Shown: positions 1 through 8,558 of the stretch, piece by piece
How positions within the stretch are numbered: the first letter of the stretch is position 1
Layout of the letters: each line of letters begins with the position of its first letter
Notes under the pieces: generated by a model
Database searches by the model: none
The model's input: only the letters and a program-made list of their open reading frames with translations
What the model was told of the DNA's origin: nothing
Position numbers and translations under genes: made by a program
DNA from: Companilactobacillus halodurans
Lineage (GTDB): Bacteria; Bacillota; Bacilli; Lactobacillales; Lactobacillaceae
Direction: 5' to 3'
NCBI RefSeq assembly: GCF_009600985.1
Contig: NZ_VDFP01000001.1
Span: 62,001-126,000 of the forward strand
DNA length: 64,000 nucleotides

Positions 1-527
1 TTACTGATGAGACAACCCTTTGCAACATAGGCAATCATGTATATTTTTGCTTAGATGGACCTAAGACAACTGTTGAAAATAACTTTTTAAAAATAAATGC
101 TGATAAATATTTGCAATTGGACAAAAATCATATTCCCTTTGGCAAACCCAAAAAAGTTCTTAATAATTGTTTTGATTTTCGAAAAGCAAACACTATCAAA
201 CAAGCTCTGGATTCATCTGATTATCAGATTAAGAATGAAAACGGACTGAATCATCCCTTCATTTTGAACCAAAAATTAGCACCTGCAATTAAGCTTTACT
301 CTTCAAACAAAAAGAGATCAATGACTCTAAGAACGACCGCTCCAAGTATTGTCGTCTACACCGGAAATCATTTTAATTGCACTGGCATTACTCATAATTT
401 CAAGAAGTATGCGGGAATTGCTTTGGAAACACAAATACCTCCAAGCGCCGAAAATCATTTACAATCCATCACTCTTGAACCAAATGAACTTTATCTAACC
501 AAAACTTCTTGGAGCTTTAAATATTGA
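1..527 (+). CDS. galM: Aldose 1-epimerase (galactose mutarotase), C-terminal part
   Basis: This is the 3' end of a gene cut by the left edge. The frame is open from base 3 and gives 174 residues. GalM interconverts alpha- and beta-aldoses in the cytosol. The visible part has the family pattern NHVYFCLDG (usual form NHxYFNLdG, with a substrate-binding His), then an IPFGKP/FDFRKA region like the usual IPTG...FDFR. Near the end is ALETQIPPSAEN, which matches the LETQxxPDAxN motif holding the catalytic Glu. The C-terminal TSWSFKY is also typical. Length and motif order fit the last half of a protein of about 340 residues. A strong hairpin terminator follows. Sugar specificity cannot be told from this part. 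Confidence 0.88.
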   Translation, partial: TDETTLCNIGNHVYFCLDGPKTTVENNFLKINADKYLQLDKNHIPFGKPKKVLNNCFDFRKANTIKQALDSSDYQIKNENGLNHPFILNQKLAPAIKLYSSNKKRSMTLRTTAPSIVVYTGNHFNCTGITHNFKKYAGIALETQIPPSAENHLQSITLEPNELYLTKTSWSFKY

Positions 528-540
528 TTTGAACTAAAAA

Positions 541-576
541 AAAGAAATCACTTTTAATTTGAAGTGGTTTCTTTTT
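541..576 (+). terminator. Intrinsic terminator after galM
   Basis: A hairpin with arms AAGAAATCACTT and AAGTGGTTTCTT (one G-T pair) around a short loop is followed by a T run. It ends galM and lies between convergent galM and map, so it may also slow transcripts from the right. Confidence 0.8.
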
Positions 577-665
577 TCGATAATGATAAAAAATTATGAA
601 TTTTTAGTGTTGAATAAAAATTGAAAACTAGCTACGTTATGTCTTGGCATTAATCAAAAGTTCAA

Positions 666-1502
666 TTAAGCTTGTTTGTGTTCTTTTAAATATTTACGAG
701 CCCAAGTTAAGTACTTTTCATCTTCAGCAGCGTCTTGAGAGGTCAAAATCTTGGGACCATCTTCGGTAATTGCTAAAGTATGTTCATATTGAGCTGACCA
801 TGAGCCATCAGCACTAGCATAATAGATCCAATCATCGTTTGGGTCTTTAAGTGAGCGGTCAACGATTTCCCAAGTACCCTCATTAATCATAGGTTCGATG
901 GTAATTGTCATACCATTCTTTAAACGCAAGCCTTTGCCTGGTTCACCATAATGCAAGACATCAGGCTCTTCATGCATTGTAGGTCCAATTCCATGTCCAC
1001 AGAGCTCTCTAACATCTCCATAGCCATGTTCGTCTTCTGTATAATGTTGAATGGCATATCCGATATCGCCTAAACGTTTGCCTTCAACGCTTTGGGCGAT
1101 TCCAAGGTAAAGTGATTTCTTAGTTACTTCCATTAAATCAGATGTTTCTTGAGTAACGGAACCGACACCATAACTCCAACAAGAGTCGCTTTCATAACCT
1201 TTATAGTTAACAGTCATATCGACTTTAACTACATCGCCTTCTTCAAGAATTAAATCTTTTCTGGGTGTACCGTGAGCAACTTCATCATTGACATCGACAC
1301 AGGTAGCATATTTATAGCCTTCAAAGCCCTTTTCTGAAGGAGTTGCACCGTGACTCTCGATATAGTCATTAGCAAATTCTTCAATTGAATAAGCTGAAAT
1401 TCCTGGCTTAATCATGTCGCGAAGTCCCAAATGAACTCCAGCCAAGATTTTACCAGATTCGCGCATCCCTTCGATTTCTCTTTCTGATTTTAATGTAATC
1501 AT
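666..1502 (-). CDS. map: Methionine aminopeptidase, type I
   Basis: Removes the initiator Met from new proteins in the cytosol. The 278 residues form a single pita-bread domain. The five metal ligands are visible: D95 (VKVDM), D106 (ESDSCWS), H170 (CGHGIGP), E203 (TIEPM) and E240 (QYEHT). Catalytic His77 is in VAHGTP and His177 in MHEEP. Between the last two ligands there is a longer loop (DPNDDWIYYASADGSW), which from general knowledge occurs in lactic acid bacterial MetAPs. The gene lies 15 bp downstream of uvrC on the same strand, so the two are probably cotranscribed. The start ATG has a GGGGGAT ribosome site. Confidence 0.95.
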   Translation of the reverse strand: MITLKSEREIEGMRESGKILAGVHLGLRDMIKPGISAYSIEEFANDYIESHGATPSEKGFEGYKYATCVDVNDEVAHGTPRKDLILEEGDVVKVDMTVNYKGYESDSCWSYGVGSVTQETSDLMEVTKKSLYLGIAQSVEGKRLGDIGYAIQHYTEDEHGYGDVRELCGHGIGPTMHEEPDVLHYGEPGKGLRLKNGMTITIEPMINEGTWEIVDRSLKDPNDDWIYYASADGSWSAQYEHTLAITEDGPKILTSQDAAEDEKYLTWARKYLKEHKQA

Positions 1503-1517
1503 CTAAATCCCCCAATA

Positions 1518-3335
1518 TTAACCTTTATAGTATTTTTTATGAAAATTCGTACTTGCTAACGTAATTTTAATTGTCTGAGCAGTCGTCTTAGGAATTCCCA
1601 AGTCAGTAAATTGCTCGATAGAAGCTTCTTTCATCTTCTTAACTGAGCCAAAATTCTTCAACAATTTAGTTCTAGTTTTTGGACCAACGCCTTGAATACT
1701 GTCTAAACGTGACGAAAGAGCATTCTTACTCCGAGTCTTACGCTGGAAAGTAATCGCAAAGCGGTGAACTTCATCTTGTATTCGTTGCAATAAATAAAAT
1801 CCCTGACTCTTACGGTCTAATGGTACAAAAACTCCATCTTCGCCAGTAATCAAATGCGATGTATTATGGTGATCATCTTTGACCATCCCTGCAACTGGAA
1901 TATCGATTCCTAATTCGTTGACTAAGACATCCATTACCGCACGCAATTCAATGATACCACCATCCATGAGAATTAAATCTGGCAGTGAACCATTTTCCTT
2001 AATCAATCTCGAATACCGCCGATAAATCACCTCACGTGTATTTGCCGCTTCATCAGCACCCGATTGGTGTTCAACCTCGCCTTTAATCTTATATTTTCGA
2101 TAGCCGCTCTTTTGAGGACGACCATCTTGGAACATAACCATGGCTGAAACTGGATTTGTTCCTTGAATGTGTGAATGGTCAAAGGATTCAATGATGTGCC
2201 CATAAGGCAAATCTAGCGCATCAAAAATCTGCTTCTGAGCTCCATAGGTCTGGCGATTGTCCAATTCCATCAAGCGAAACTTTTCTTGTAAGACTAATTT
2301 AGAATTTTCAGCTGCCATATCCATTAAATCCTTTTTTTGGCCTCTTTGAGGCGTTCTAAAAGGAATATTTAACACTTGAGATAAAGTATCTTTATCCAAG
2401 TTATCAGGCACGAGAATCTCTTTTGGCAGGACCTGATTGCGTCGATTATAAAATTGAAGAATAAAAGTTGATAATTCTTCTTCTGGACTGTTGATACAAG
2501 CAAAAACCCTTTTTTCACGTTTCATCAAACGCGCTTGACGAATAAAGAAGATTTGAATTGAAATCCAACCTTTTTCGACATAATAATTAAAAATATCTCG
2601 AGGCGTACTGTCATTAGAAATAATTTTTTGCTTCTCAACTGTCGTCTCAATATATTTGATTTGGTCACGCAATTCAGCGGCACGTTCAAATTCCATTTTG
2701 GCAGAAGCCTTTTCCATTCGGTCCTCTAATTGACCCTTGACTTCAGCAACATTGCCACCGAGAAATTTCTTGATTTTTTCAATTTGAGCATCGTATTTTT
2801 CTTTGGGAACAGTTTTGAAACAAGCACCGAGACACTGCCCCATATGATAATACAAACAAGGTCGACCTAAATTCCCCTGACATCTGCGTAGAGGATAAAC
2901 CTTTTGCAAAAAATTCAAGGTATTAGAGGCTGCCCAAACGTTTGGATAAGGTCCAAAATAGTAGGCTCCGTCTTTTTTGATCAGGCCAGTAATTTCCATC
3001 TTGGGATCTCGTTCATTGGTTATCTTGATATATGGGTAACCAGTGCCTCGTTTTAATTTAATATTATAATATGGCTGATGTTTTTGAATCAGTGTGATTT
3101 CAAGCAAAAATGCTTCTTTATCATTAGAAGTAATAATCGTTTCAAAATCGCGAATTTCTGAAACCAAACGAGCAGTCTTTCCTTCATGGGAACTTTTGAA
3201 GTATGATCTCACACGATTTCTGAGATTTTTAGCCTTTCCAACGTAAATTATCTTCGAGTTGATGTCCTTCATTAAATAGCAACCCGGACGTGGAGGTAAC
3301 AGGCTTAATTTATGTTCAAGATATTGTGTCGCCAT
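1518..3335 (-). CDS. uvrC: UvrABC excinuclease subunit C
   Basis: Nucleotide excision repair nuclease that makes both incisions around a lesion bound by UvrB. At 605 residues it is full length. An N-terminal GIY-YIG domain (PPRPGCYLMKD...IIYVGKAKNLRNRV, about 12-92) carries the 3' nuclease. A Cys-containing middle segment (RRCQGN...CLYYHMGQCLGAC) follows. A UVR domain (about 197-235, FERAAELRDQI) contacts UvrB. The RNase H-like domain contains DLILMDGG and FAITFQRK. Helix-hairpin-helix repeats end the protein (SIQGVGPKTRTKLL). It is the first gene of the uvrC-map pair and diverges from the CHRD-like gene. Confidence 0.97.
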   Translation of the reverse strand: MATQYLEHKLSLLPPRPGCYLMKDINSKIIYVGKAKNLRNRVRSYFKSSHEGKTARLVSEIRDFETIITSNDKEAFLLEITLIQKHQPYYNIKLKRGTGYPYIKITNERDPKMEITGLIKKDGAYYFGPYPNVWAASNTLNFLQKVYPLRRCQGNLGRPCLYYHMGQCLGACFKTVPKEKYDAQIEKIKKFLGGNVAEVKGQLEDRMEKASAKMEFERAAELRDQIKYIETTVEKQKIISNDSTPRDIFNYYVEKGWISIQIFFIRQARLMKREKRVFACINSPEEELSTFILQFYNRRNQVLPKEILVPDNLDKDTLSQVLNIPFRTPQRGQKKDLMDMAAENSKLVLQEKFRLMELDNRQTYGAQKQIFDALDLPYGHIIESFDHSHIQGTNPVSAMVMFQDGRPQKSGYRKYKIKGEVEHQSGADEAANTREVIYRRYSRLIKENGSLPDLILMDGGIIELRAVMDVLVNELGIDIPVAGMVKDDHHNTSHLITGEDGVFVPLDRKSQGFYLLQRIQDEVHRFAITFQRKTRSKNALSSRLDSIQGVGPKTRTKLLKNFGSVKKMKEASIEQFTDLGIPKTTAQTIKITLASTNFHKKYYKG

Positions 3336-3390
3336 TGAATACCCCTCCCTCTTAGTTCGAACTTATCCTATATTAAGGTAATCTTGATAA

Positions 3391-3420
3391 TTGTCAAATT
3401 AACTGCTACTTAATTATACC
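3391..3420 (+). promoter_or_regulatory. Probable promoter of the CHRD-like gene
   Basis: TTGTCA (-35) and TATACC (-10) are 18 bp apart, about 90 bp before the start codon, in the divergent gap with uvrC. Judged by eye only. Confidence 0.45.
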
Positions 3421-3508
3421 AATTTATAGTAAAACCGCTTTCTTGCCAATGATTTTTATTTATTTTAAAATAATGATGTCAAAATTGTTTTTTAAAGGAG
3501 GATTTTTT

Positions 3509-4066
3509 ATGAGTAAGAAGTACATTGCAAATATTGTACCTTTGAATGATGAATTTATCGGCACCAAAGCTCATGGCAAAGCAGAATTTGAGGAAACTGA
3601 CGACGAACTGAAGATTAAAATCGAAATGTTCGATACCCCTGCCAATACTCAACACTGGGAGCATTTTCACGGCTTCCCTGATGGCAATGATGCTCAAATT
3701 GCAACCATGGATCAAGACAAAAATCATGATGGTCTAGTCGATCTCCCTGAAACAGAAAGTGTTTCTGGTACCACCATGGTTCCTTTCGACAATGCTCCAC
3801 ATCATATGAATGTTCCAAATGACAATTACCCAGTCTCTGACGCTGATGGCCACTTTGAATATGAAATCACTGTTCCTTTAAAAGAGCTACAAGCTAAATT
3901 TAAAGAAGTCTTTGGCAGCGACGACTTAGAATTAGACAAACGTGTTATTTATATTCACGGCGTTGCTAAAGATTTGAAATTACCTGACACAGTTGCCGGT
4001 GTTGTTGGTAAATATGATACTCACGTAACGCTACCTATTGCCACTGGCAAAATTGAATTAGCTTAA
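3509..4066 (+). CDS. CHRD-like protein of unknown function with a calcium-loop motif
   Basis: A 185-residue acidic protein. The start was placed at the ATG behind AAAGGAGG; an upstream in-frame ATG at 3443 has no ribosome site. There is no signal peptide or membrane segment, so it is probably cytosolic. A His-rich stretch QHWEHFHGFPDG (49-60) resembles the HxHG motif of CHRD-type domains. It is followed by DQDKNHDGLVD (68-78), which has the D-x-D-x-N-x-D-G spacing of calcium-binding loops. A second His pair sits in APHHMNVP. The His and Asp residues suggest metal binding, but no function is known to me. It is a single gene with its own promoter and a strong terminator. Confidence 0.65.
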   Translation: MSKKYIANIVPLNDEFIGTKAHGKAEFEETDDELKIKIEMFDTPANTQHWEHFHGFPDGNDAQIATMDQDKNHDGLVDLPETESVSGTTMVPFDNAPHHMNVPNDNYPVSDADGHFEYEITVPLKELQAKFKEVFGSDDLELDKRVIYIHGVAKDLKLPDTVAGVVGKYDTHVTLPIATGKIELA

Positions 4067-4093
4067 TTAGCTTTTTGATTACTATTTAATGAC

Positions 4094-4138
4094 AAAATGA
4101 CAATTCCCTAACATTTAGTTCAGGGAATTGTCATTTTT
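4094..4138 (+). terminator. Strong intrinsic terminator after the CHRD-like gene
   Basis: Arms AAAATGACAATTCCCT and AGGGAATTGTCATTTT are perfectly complementary and end in T5. Because the flanks are A- and T-rich it could work in both directions. The right arm also contains the -35 box of the next gene. Confidence 0.88.
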
Positions 4139-4156
4139 AAAAAAAGGAACTATAAT
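4128..4156 (+). promoter_or_regulatory. Consensus-like promoter of the small Lys-rich gene
   Basis: TTGTCA and a perfect TATAAT are separated by 17 bp. The -35 box lies inside the right arm of the preceding terminator. Confidence 0.65.
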
Positions 4157-4214
4157 GTATTTAAGAATAAAGAAGAAATTTAAAGATTAGAAAACTTGAA
4201 AGGGGCTGATACCG

Positions 4215-4370
4215 ATGGGCCTAACAGTGAAACGTGAAAGCAATTTTGGCAGTTTATTTGATAAATTTGCCTCTCTTCCCGATGATGTAAAAGAAAACGA
4301 AAAACGCGTAGATGCTGCAGATAAGAAAAAAGCTGCAACAGATAAAAAGAATCTAAAAGATAAAAAATAA
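4215..4370 (+). CDS. Small Lys-rich cytosolic protein, 51 residues
   Basis: A short ORF behind AAAGGGG, with its own promoter 59 bp upstream and a terminator downstream, so it is very likely real. The first half has a small hydrophobic patch (GLTVKRESNFGSLFDKFASL). The second half is almost all charged (DDVKENEKR...ADKKKAATDKK) and probably helical or disordered. The layout, about 20 conserved-looking residues with FDKFA followed by a Lys-rich tail, recalls the small SPJ_0845-type family of streptococci and lactobacilli. That link is from memory and uncertain. No function is known. Confidence 0.6.
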   Translation: MGLTVKRESNFGSLFDKFASLPDDVKENEKRVDAADKKKAATDKKNLKDKK

Positions 4371-4450
4371 AACTTCTCTTGTTTTGATGTCACTTTCTAT
4401 AAGTGAATGCCATTTATTTTACTATTTCTTTAACAGAGAATTCCTTTAAG

Positions 4451-4486
4451 AAAAGACCTAGGACAATTTGCCCTAGGTCTTTTTTT
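4451..4486. terminator. Bidirectional terminator between the convergent small gene and the anchored protein gene
   Basis: Arms AAGACCTAGG and CCTAGGTCTT are flanked by an A run on the left and T7 on the right. It serves the + strand gene and probably the - strand gene whose stop overlaps it. Confidence 0.85.
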
Positions 4487-5015
4487 AAACAATACCATTA
4501 TTATCACTACGATTATTATTTTTTGTTTGAATAAAATCGGCTGAAACAACTGGTCGACTAACATCTCGTCCCTTTTCATTAACATAACTATCTGTTGACA
4601 TTACACGCCCGTAAAATTTAACAGGATCATTTTCCTGTAAATCAACGTCCCCACGCGCGAAGCTAGATAAATTATATTTTAACTTGATAGTCCTCGACTT
4701 ATCATTTCCATCTAACGCAATTAATAAGTATTTATGTGCCGAATCAAAATTCTTAATATGTCCAACTTGATAAATCTTCGTTCCATAATACAAGTCAGTA
4801 TTTGAATACAAATTATCAAATGATACATACGAGTACTCTTTACGCTCTTTATTAAATTCTGAAACTGTTTTTTGCTTGGACCTGTTAGCCATGGCAATTT
4901 TAGTTTCCTGAATACTACCGGCAATTTCATCCCTCGGAGTAAGTAAACCGATAATTAACAATAAAAAAAGGCATAAAAAGACAATTAAGACCCTGGTCGG
5001 TAAATGTCTTATCAT
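4485..5015 (-). CDS. Membrane-anchored protein of unknown function, OB-fold-like
   Basis: 176 residues. A basic start (MIRHLPTR) and one hydrophobic segment (about 9-27, VLIVFLCLFLLLIIGLL) indicate an N-terminal anchor with the rest outside the cell. After a charged linker (about 28-65) the body has the pattern YGTKIYQVGHIKNF...LLIALDGND...DPVKFYGRVMS, like the small beta-barrel of tRNA_anti-like/OB-fold extracytoplasmic proteins. There are no catalytic residues to point at. It stands alone between the MgtC gene and a shared terminator. The start has GGGGGAA at good spacing. Confidence 0.55.
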   Translation of the reverse strand: MIRHLPTRVLIVFLCLFLLLIIGLLTPRDEIAGSIQETKIAMANRSKQKTVSEFNKERKEYSYVSFDNLYSNTDLYYGTKIYQVGHIKNFDSAHKYLLIALDGNDKSRTIKLKYNLSSFARGDVDLQENDPVKFYGRVMSTDSYVNEKGRDVSRPVVSADFIQTKNNNRSDNNGIV

Positions 5016-5115
5016 TTAATTCCCCCAATAATTTAAAGATATCAAAGCTCAAATGTAAATACAATCAATTTAAGCCATTTAAAAATTTAAATATCTTTTT
5101 ATAAAAATTCCCAAT

Positions 5116-5153
5116 AAAAAATACTCTCGAGTAACTCGGGAATATTTTTTTAA
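5116..5153. terminator. Terminator after mgtC
   Basis: A hairpin (ATACTCTCGAG, loop, CTCGGGAATAT) has A6 on the left and T8 on the right. It overlaps the stop codon of the MgtC gene and would work on the - strand, possibly on both. Confidence 0.7.
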
Positions 5154-5854
5154 ACATTAATAGTTTCTACTTTAATGATATTATCGTTCATTGACAACCC
5201 CTCGACAATATCGACGTAATCTAAACTCTTACCAAAATCGATCGAGTAAACATTAGTATAGACCTTGATATTATCACGATTCATTACGCTAAAGCGAACA
5301 CCTTCAACCGTGATATTATTTTTTTGAAAGAAATCATCAATAAATTTCTTCGTATCAACTTTATGCTTATATTCAATCTTTAACTTTCGAACTGGACTAA
5401 TCCGGATAATTTTCTTCAAGAATCCTAAAACCGCATAAACGACAATAAATCCAGCAATAGCAATGATATAGTCGCCCATTCCAATGGCTAAGCCTAAACA
5501 GGCAACGACCCATAAACTGGCTGCTGTAGTAAGTCCTCGAATCGAATGGTGTTCAACGATAATCGTACCAGCACCAAGAAAGCCAATACCACTGATGACT
5601 TGCGCAATCAAACGAGCATCATCAGCCCGTAAGACATTTTTTAATTGTGGATATTGTTGAGCAACTTGTAAAGCGTTGAATCCAATATTCTTTTGAATCA
5701 TTGCGACGATACAAGCTCCTAAGCACACTAGAATATGGGTTCTCAAACCAGCTGGTCGATGCTTATAGGCTCGATCTAAACCAATTATTCCGGCAAACAG
5801 AACTGATAATAACAACCTAATTACTACTGTAAGAACATCTAATTGACCTTGCAA
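5150..5854 (-). CDS. MgtC/SapB family membrane protein
   Basis: 234 residues. Four to five N-terminal membrane helices (about 8-145) carry the family signature FAGIIGLDRAYKHRPAGLRTHILVCLGA and further on IGFLGAGTIIVEHHSIRGLTTAASLW. A soluble ACT-like tail follows (about 155-234). MgtC proteins modulate ATP synthase or K+/Mg2+ physiology in some bacteria; the role in lactobacilli is unclear. The start is TTG behind GGAGGGG, as no ATG is available at the conserved N-terminus. It is a single gene. A short inverted repeat (ATACT/AGTAT) lies just upstream at its probable promoter. Confidence 0.88.
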   Translation of the reverse strand: MQGQLDVLTVVIRLLLSVLFAGIIGLDRAYKHRPAGLRTHILVCLGACIVAMIQKNIGFNALQVAQQYPQLKNVLRADDARLIAQVISGIGFLGAGTIIVEHHSIRGLTTAASLWVVACLGLAIGMGDYIIAIAGFIVVYAVLGFLKKIIRISPVRKLKIEYKHKVDTKKFIDDFFQKNNITVEGVRFSVMNRDNIKVYTNVYSIDFGKSLDYVDIVEGLSMNDNIIKVETINV

Positions 5855-5950
5855 ATAAACCCCTCCAATGTTCTACATAGCTGATACTATACAGTATATC
5901 ATTATCGACTTAATTCTTTGGTAAAAGTAACAAAAAAGTTTAAATTTCAC

Positions 5951-6535
5951 CTAAGAAAATAGCCTAAGAACTGCCTCAGATGACTTTGCCTGTTTAAGCG
6001 ACTTCAAAAAATCCTTTTTTAGCATCAAACGAGCTAAAGTCGACATATAAGGAACGTGTTGATAATCCTTTTCTGGATCAGGTATTAACAAACTAACTAC
6101 CACGTCAACTTTTTCACCCTGTGCCCAAACGATTGGGTTTTTGAGCTTAAGAATAATCGCACGTAACTTGGAAATTGACGAATCCATTGCATGAGGCATG
6201 ACGACTCCTCCACCCATTTGCGTCGAAGCCTGGTTTTCTCTCATAATCAATTTTCCGTAAAGTGCTTCAGAATCAATTTTTGAATCAGTTTCATGGGCAA
6301 ATTTAGCAATATACTTCAATAATTCAATTTTTGATGAAGCATCGACGTCTAAAATAATATCGCTTGCAACCAAAACTTTTGAGAAATCACTCATCTTATC
6401 AACTCGAGGCCGATTATTTGGCACATTATTATCATTAGTAACGATGACAACAGTTCTTTTTGGAGCATCATCTGAATTCGGTGATTTTTTAAAATGATTC
6501 TTAATCCTTTGCCAAAGCGATGTTTTTTCTGTCAT
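5951..6535 (-). CDS. Free PTS EIIA, fructose/mannitol type
   Basis: 194 residues. The EIIA_2 domain spans about 50-194, with the phospho-accepting His115 in MGGGVVMPHAMD. The first 50 residues are a basic, Asn-rich extension (QRIKNHFKKSPNSDD...NNVPNNRP) not usual for EIIA. The domain is similar to the EIIA domain at the end of the neighbouring FruA (IPDxEKD/LxYLS pattern), so it probably came from duplication. It lies about 100 bp downstream of fruA, behind a terminator and a cre-like box. It may therefore be transcribed separately, supply extra phosphate to FruA, or have a regulatory role. Confidence 0.85.
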   Translation of the reverse strand: MTEKTSLWQRIKNHFKKSPNSDDAPKRTVVIVTNDNNVPNNRPRVDKMSDFSKVLVASDIILDVDASSKIELLKYIAKFAHETDSKIDSEALYGKLIMRENQASTQMGGGVVMPHAMDSSISKLRAIILKLKNPIVWAQGEKVDVVVSLLIPDPEKDYQHVPYMSTLARLMLKKDFLKSLKQAKSSEAVLRLFS

Positions 6536-6574
6536 TAATCTTCACCTCTTAATTCAATGATACATTTTTTTATA

Positions 6575-6588
6575 TGATAATGCTTTCA
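6575..6588. promoter_or_regulatory. cre-like box before the free EIIA gene
   Basis: TGATAATGCTTTCA (reverse TGAAAGCATTATCA) fits the cre pattern TGNNANCGNTNNCA with one mismatch in the central CG. It lies between the fruA terminator and the EIIA start, as expected for CcpA control. Confidence 0.45.
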
Positions 6589-6592
6589 AAAC

Positions 6593-6616
6593 AAAAAAAC
6601 TGCCATTTCTGACAGT
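6593..6616 (-). terminator. Terminator or attenuating hairpin after fruA
   Basis: On the - strand, ACTGTCAG and a pairing CAGT arm around AAATGG precede T7. The stem is short, so read-through into the EIIA gene is likely. Confidence 0.5.
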
Positions 6617-6633
6617 CCTTTTAATTACTTTAT

Positions 6634-8556
6634 TTATTCTTGAAATAGATTCAAAATTTCATCTTTAGTCTTAGCTTTTCTTAATGAATCAACGAATTCA
6701 CTATGCATCAATAGCTTAGAAGTACTTGAAAGATATTCTAGGTGACTATCGCCACTATCTTCATCAGGTATCAAGAATGAAATTACGATATCAACTGGTT
6801 GATTATCAAAAGTCTTCCAGTCAATGGGCTTCTTTAATTTAGCAATCAACATAGCTGAGTTCTTGATTGTCTTATCTTGAGCATGTGGAATGGCAATGCC
6901 TTTCTCCATCCCAGTTGAACTTTCTTTTTCACGAGCTAAATATTTTTGATAAACAGCTTTTGTATCAGTAGCATAGCCCAACTTCTTTGAGAAATCAGCC
7001 AAATATTGTAATAATTCGTCGCGTGACGCAACATCGACATCTAAGGCAATATTATTTTTATTCAAAATTTCACTTAAATCAGCACTGGAACTATTCGAAG
7101 AACTAGTTTGTTCAGCAGGTTCTTCATCAACTGAAACTTCACCAGCACTTGTTACGAGTGCATCATGTTTACTTTGACGTCCAGCGATGATTGAGAGTAA
7201 GAATCCTGATACTAAAGCACCGATTACAATCCAAAGAACCCAAAGGAATGGTTTATTTACTAATGGCAAAACAATGAAACCACCATGAGGTGCTGGAACA
7301 GAAATTCTAGTTACATAACTTAAAATAGCTGCAATCGATGAACCAATCATAAATGATGGTAAATTCAACAAAGGATTCTTTGCGGCAAAAGGAATAGCCC
7401 CTTCAGTAATGTGAGTCGATCCTAGTAAGAAATTAACATATCCAGCACTACGTTCCTTAGCTGTATAAGCTTTTTTATTGAACAAAACAGCAAATCCAGT
7501 AGCTAGTGGTGGTGCAATACATGCAGCTGAAACACCGGCCATGAAGAAATAATTACCTTGAGCAAGCAAAGCAGTACCTGTTAAATAAGCAGCCTTATTG
7601 ATTGGACCACCCATATCGGCAGCACACATGATTCCGACGATCAATCCTAAAAGAATTGGACTAGAATTTTCCATACTCTTTAGAAATGACATCATACCTT
7701 GGTTTAAATCTTTCATAGGTACTGACATGTACCACATGATTGTTCCGGAAATCAAAACTCCCAAAACTGGGAAGATGAAAATTGATTTCAATCCATCAAG
7801 AGACTTTGGAATCCCTTTGAATAATTTCGCTAATAATACGGCAACATATCCGGCTAAGAAACCACCTAAAATGCCACCTAAAAATCCAGTTCCGTTAGTA
7901 TAAGCAATCATCCCAGTAACAAAACCAATGACCAACCCAGTTCTCTTACCGATAGCCTCAGCAATATAAGCACAAAGAACAGGTACCATCAAGTTCATGG
8001 CGAAACCGCCAACAGTATTCAACAAGGCAGCGATAGAATTATATTCGGCACTCTTAGGGTCAGCAGAATTAATACCCCAGAAGAATGATACAGCAGTCAA
8101 AACACCACCAGCGACAACTAATGGCAACATGTGCGAAACACCATTCATCAGATAAACATAAAGTTTATGCCAAAATGTCCCTGTCAATTCAGCTTCTTCA
8201 GAACTGCTTTCTTTTGCGGAACCAGCACTATGATAGACTGGAACATTTTTATCATTTAAAATTTTATCAATTAATTCATCTGGTTCTTTCATACCTTTTG
8301 TTACTGAAACATTGACCAAGCGCTTGCCGTCAAAACGATCAATATCAACATCCTTATCAGCGGCAATAATAACACCATCAGCTTGATCTATTTCTGATTG
8401 ACTAAGTGCATGTTCAACACCAGATTGTCCGTGAGTCTCGACCTTAATAGTAATCCCCTTTTTCTTAGCGGATTCTTCTAAGGCTTCTTGAGCCATATAA
8501 GTATGAGCAATTCCAGTTGGACAGCCTGTCGCTGCAATAATCTGATACTTTGCCAT
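6634..8556 (-). CDS. fruA: PTS fructose transporter, fused IIB-IIC-IIA
   Basis: 640 residues. Takes up fructose and phosphorylates it at C1. The IIB domain (about 1-105) has its active Cys12 in AATGCPTGIAHTYMA. The IIC domain (about 130-465) has 8-9 membrane helices with SHMLPLVVAGG, a conserved GGPINKAAY loop and a GSTHITEGAIPF motif. After a Ser/Glu-rich linker, the IIA domain (about 490-640) carries the phospho-His558 (AIPHAQDK). The gene starts 2 bp after fruK, so the two are coupled. The domain order is usual for Firmicutes FruA. HPr donates phosphate through IIA. Confidence 0.95.
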   Translation of the reverse strand: MAKYQIIAATGCPTGIAHTYMAQEALEESAKKKGITIKVETHGQSGVEHALSQSEIDQADGVIIAADKDVDIDRFDGKRLVNVSVTKGMKEPDELIDKILNDKNVPVYHSAGSAKESSSEEAELTGTFWHKLYVYLMNGVSHMLPLVVAGGVLTAVSFFWGINSADPKSAEYNSIAALLNTVGGFAMNLMVPVLCAYIAEAIGKRTGLVIGFVTGMIAYTNGTGFLGGILGGFLAGYVAVLLAKLFKGIPKSLDGLKSIFIFPVLGVLISGTIMWYMSVPMKDLNQGMMSFLKSMENSSPILLGLIVGIMCAADMGGPINKAAYLTGTALLAQGNYFFMAGVSAACIAPPLATGFAVLFNKKAYTAKERSAGYVNFLLGSTHITEGAIPFAAKNPLLNLPSFMIGSSIAAILSYVTRISVPAPHGGFIVLPLVNKPFLWVLWIVIGALVSGFLLSIIAGRQSKHDALVTSAGEVSVDEEPAEQTSSSNSSSADLSEILNKNNIALDVDVASRDELLQYLADFSKKLGYATDTKAVYQKYLAREKESSTGMEKGIAIPHAQDKTIKNSAMLIAKLKKPIDWKTFDNQPVDIVISFLIPDEDSGDSHLEYLSSTSKLLMHSEFVDSLRKAKTKDEILNLFQE

Positions 8557-8558
8557 AT

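Noticed and set aside
3443-3508. N-terminal extension of the CHRD-like gene from an upstream ATG
   Set aside because: No ribosome site there, while AAAGGAGG stands before the ATG at 3509; the extra residues look random.
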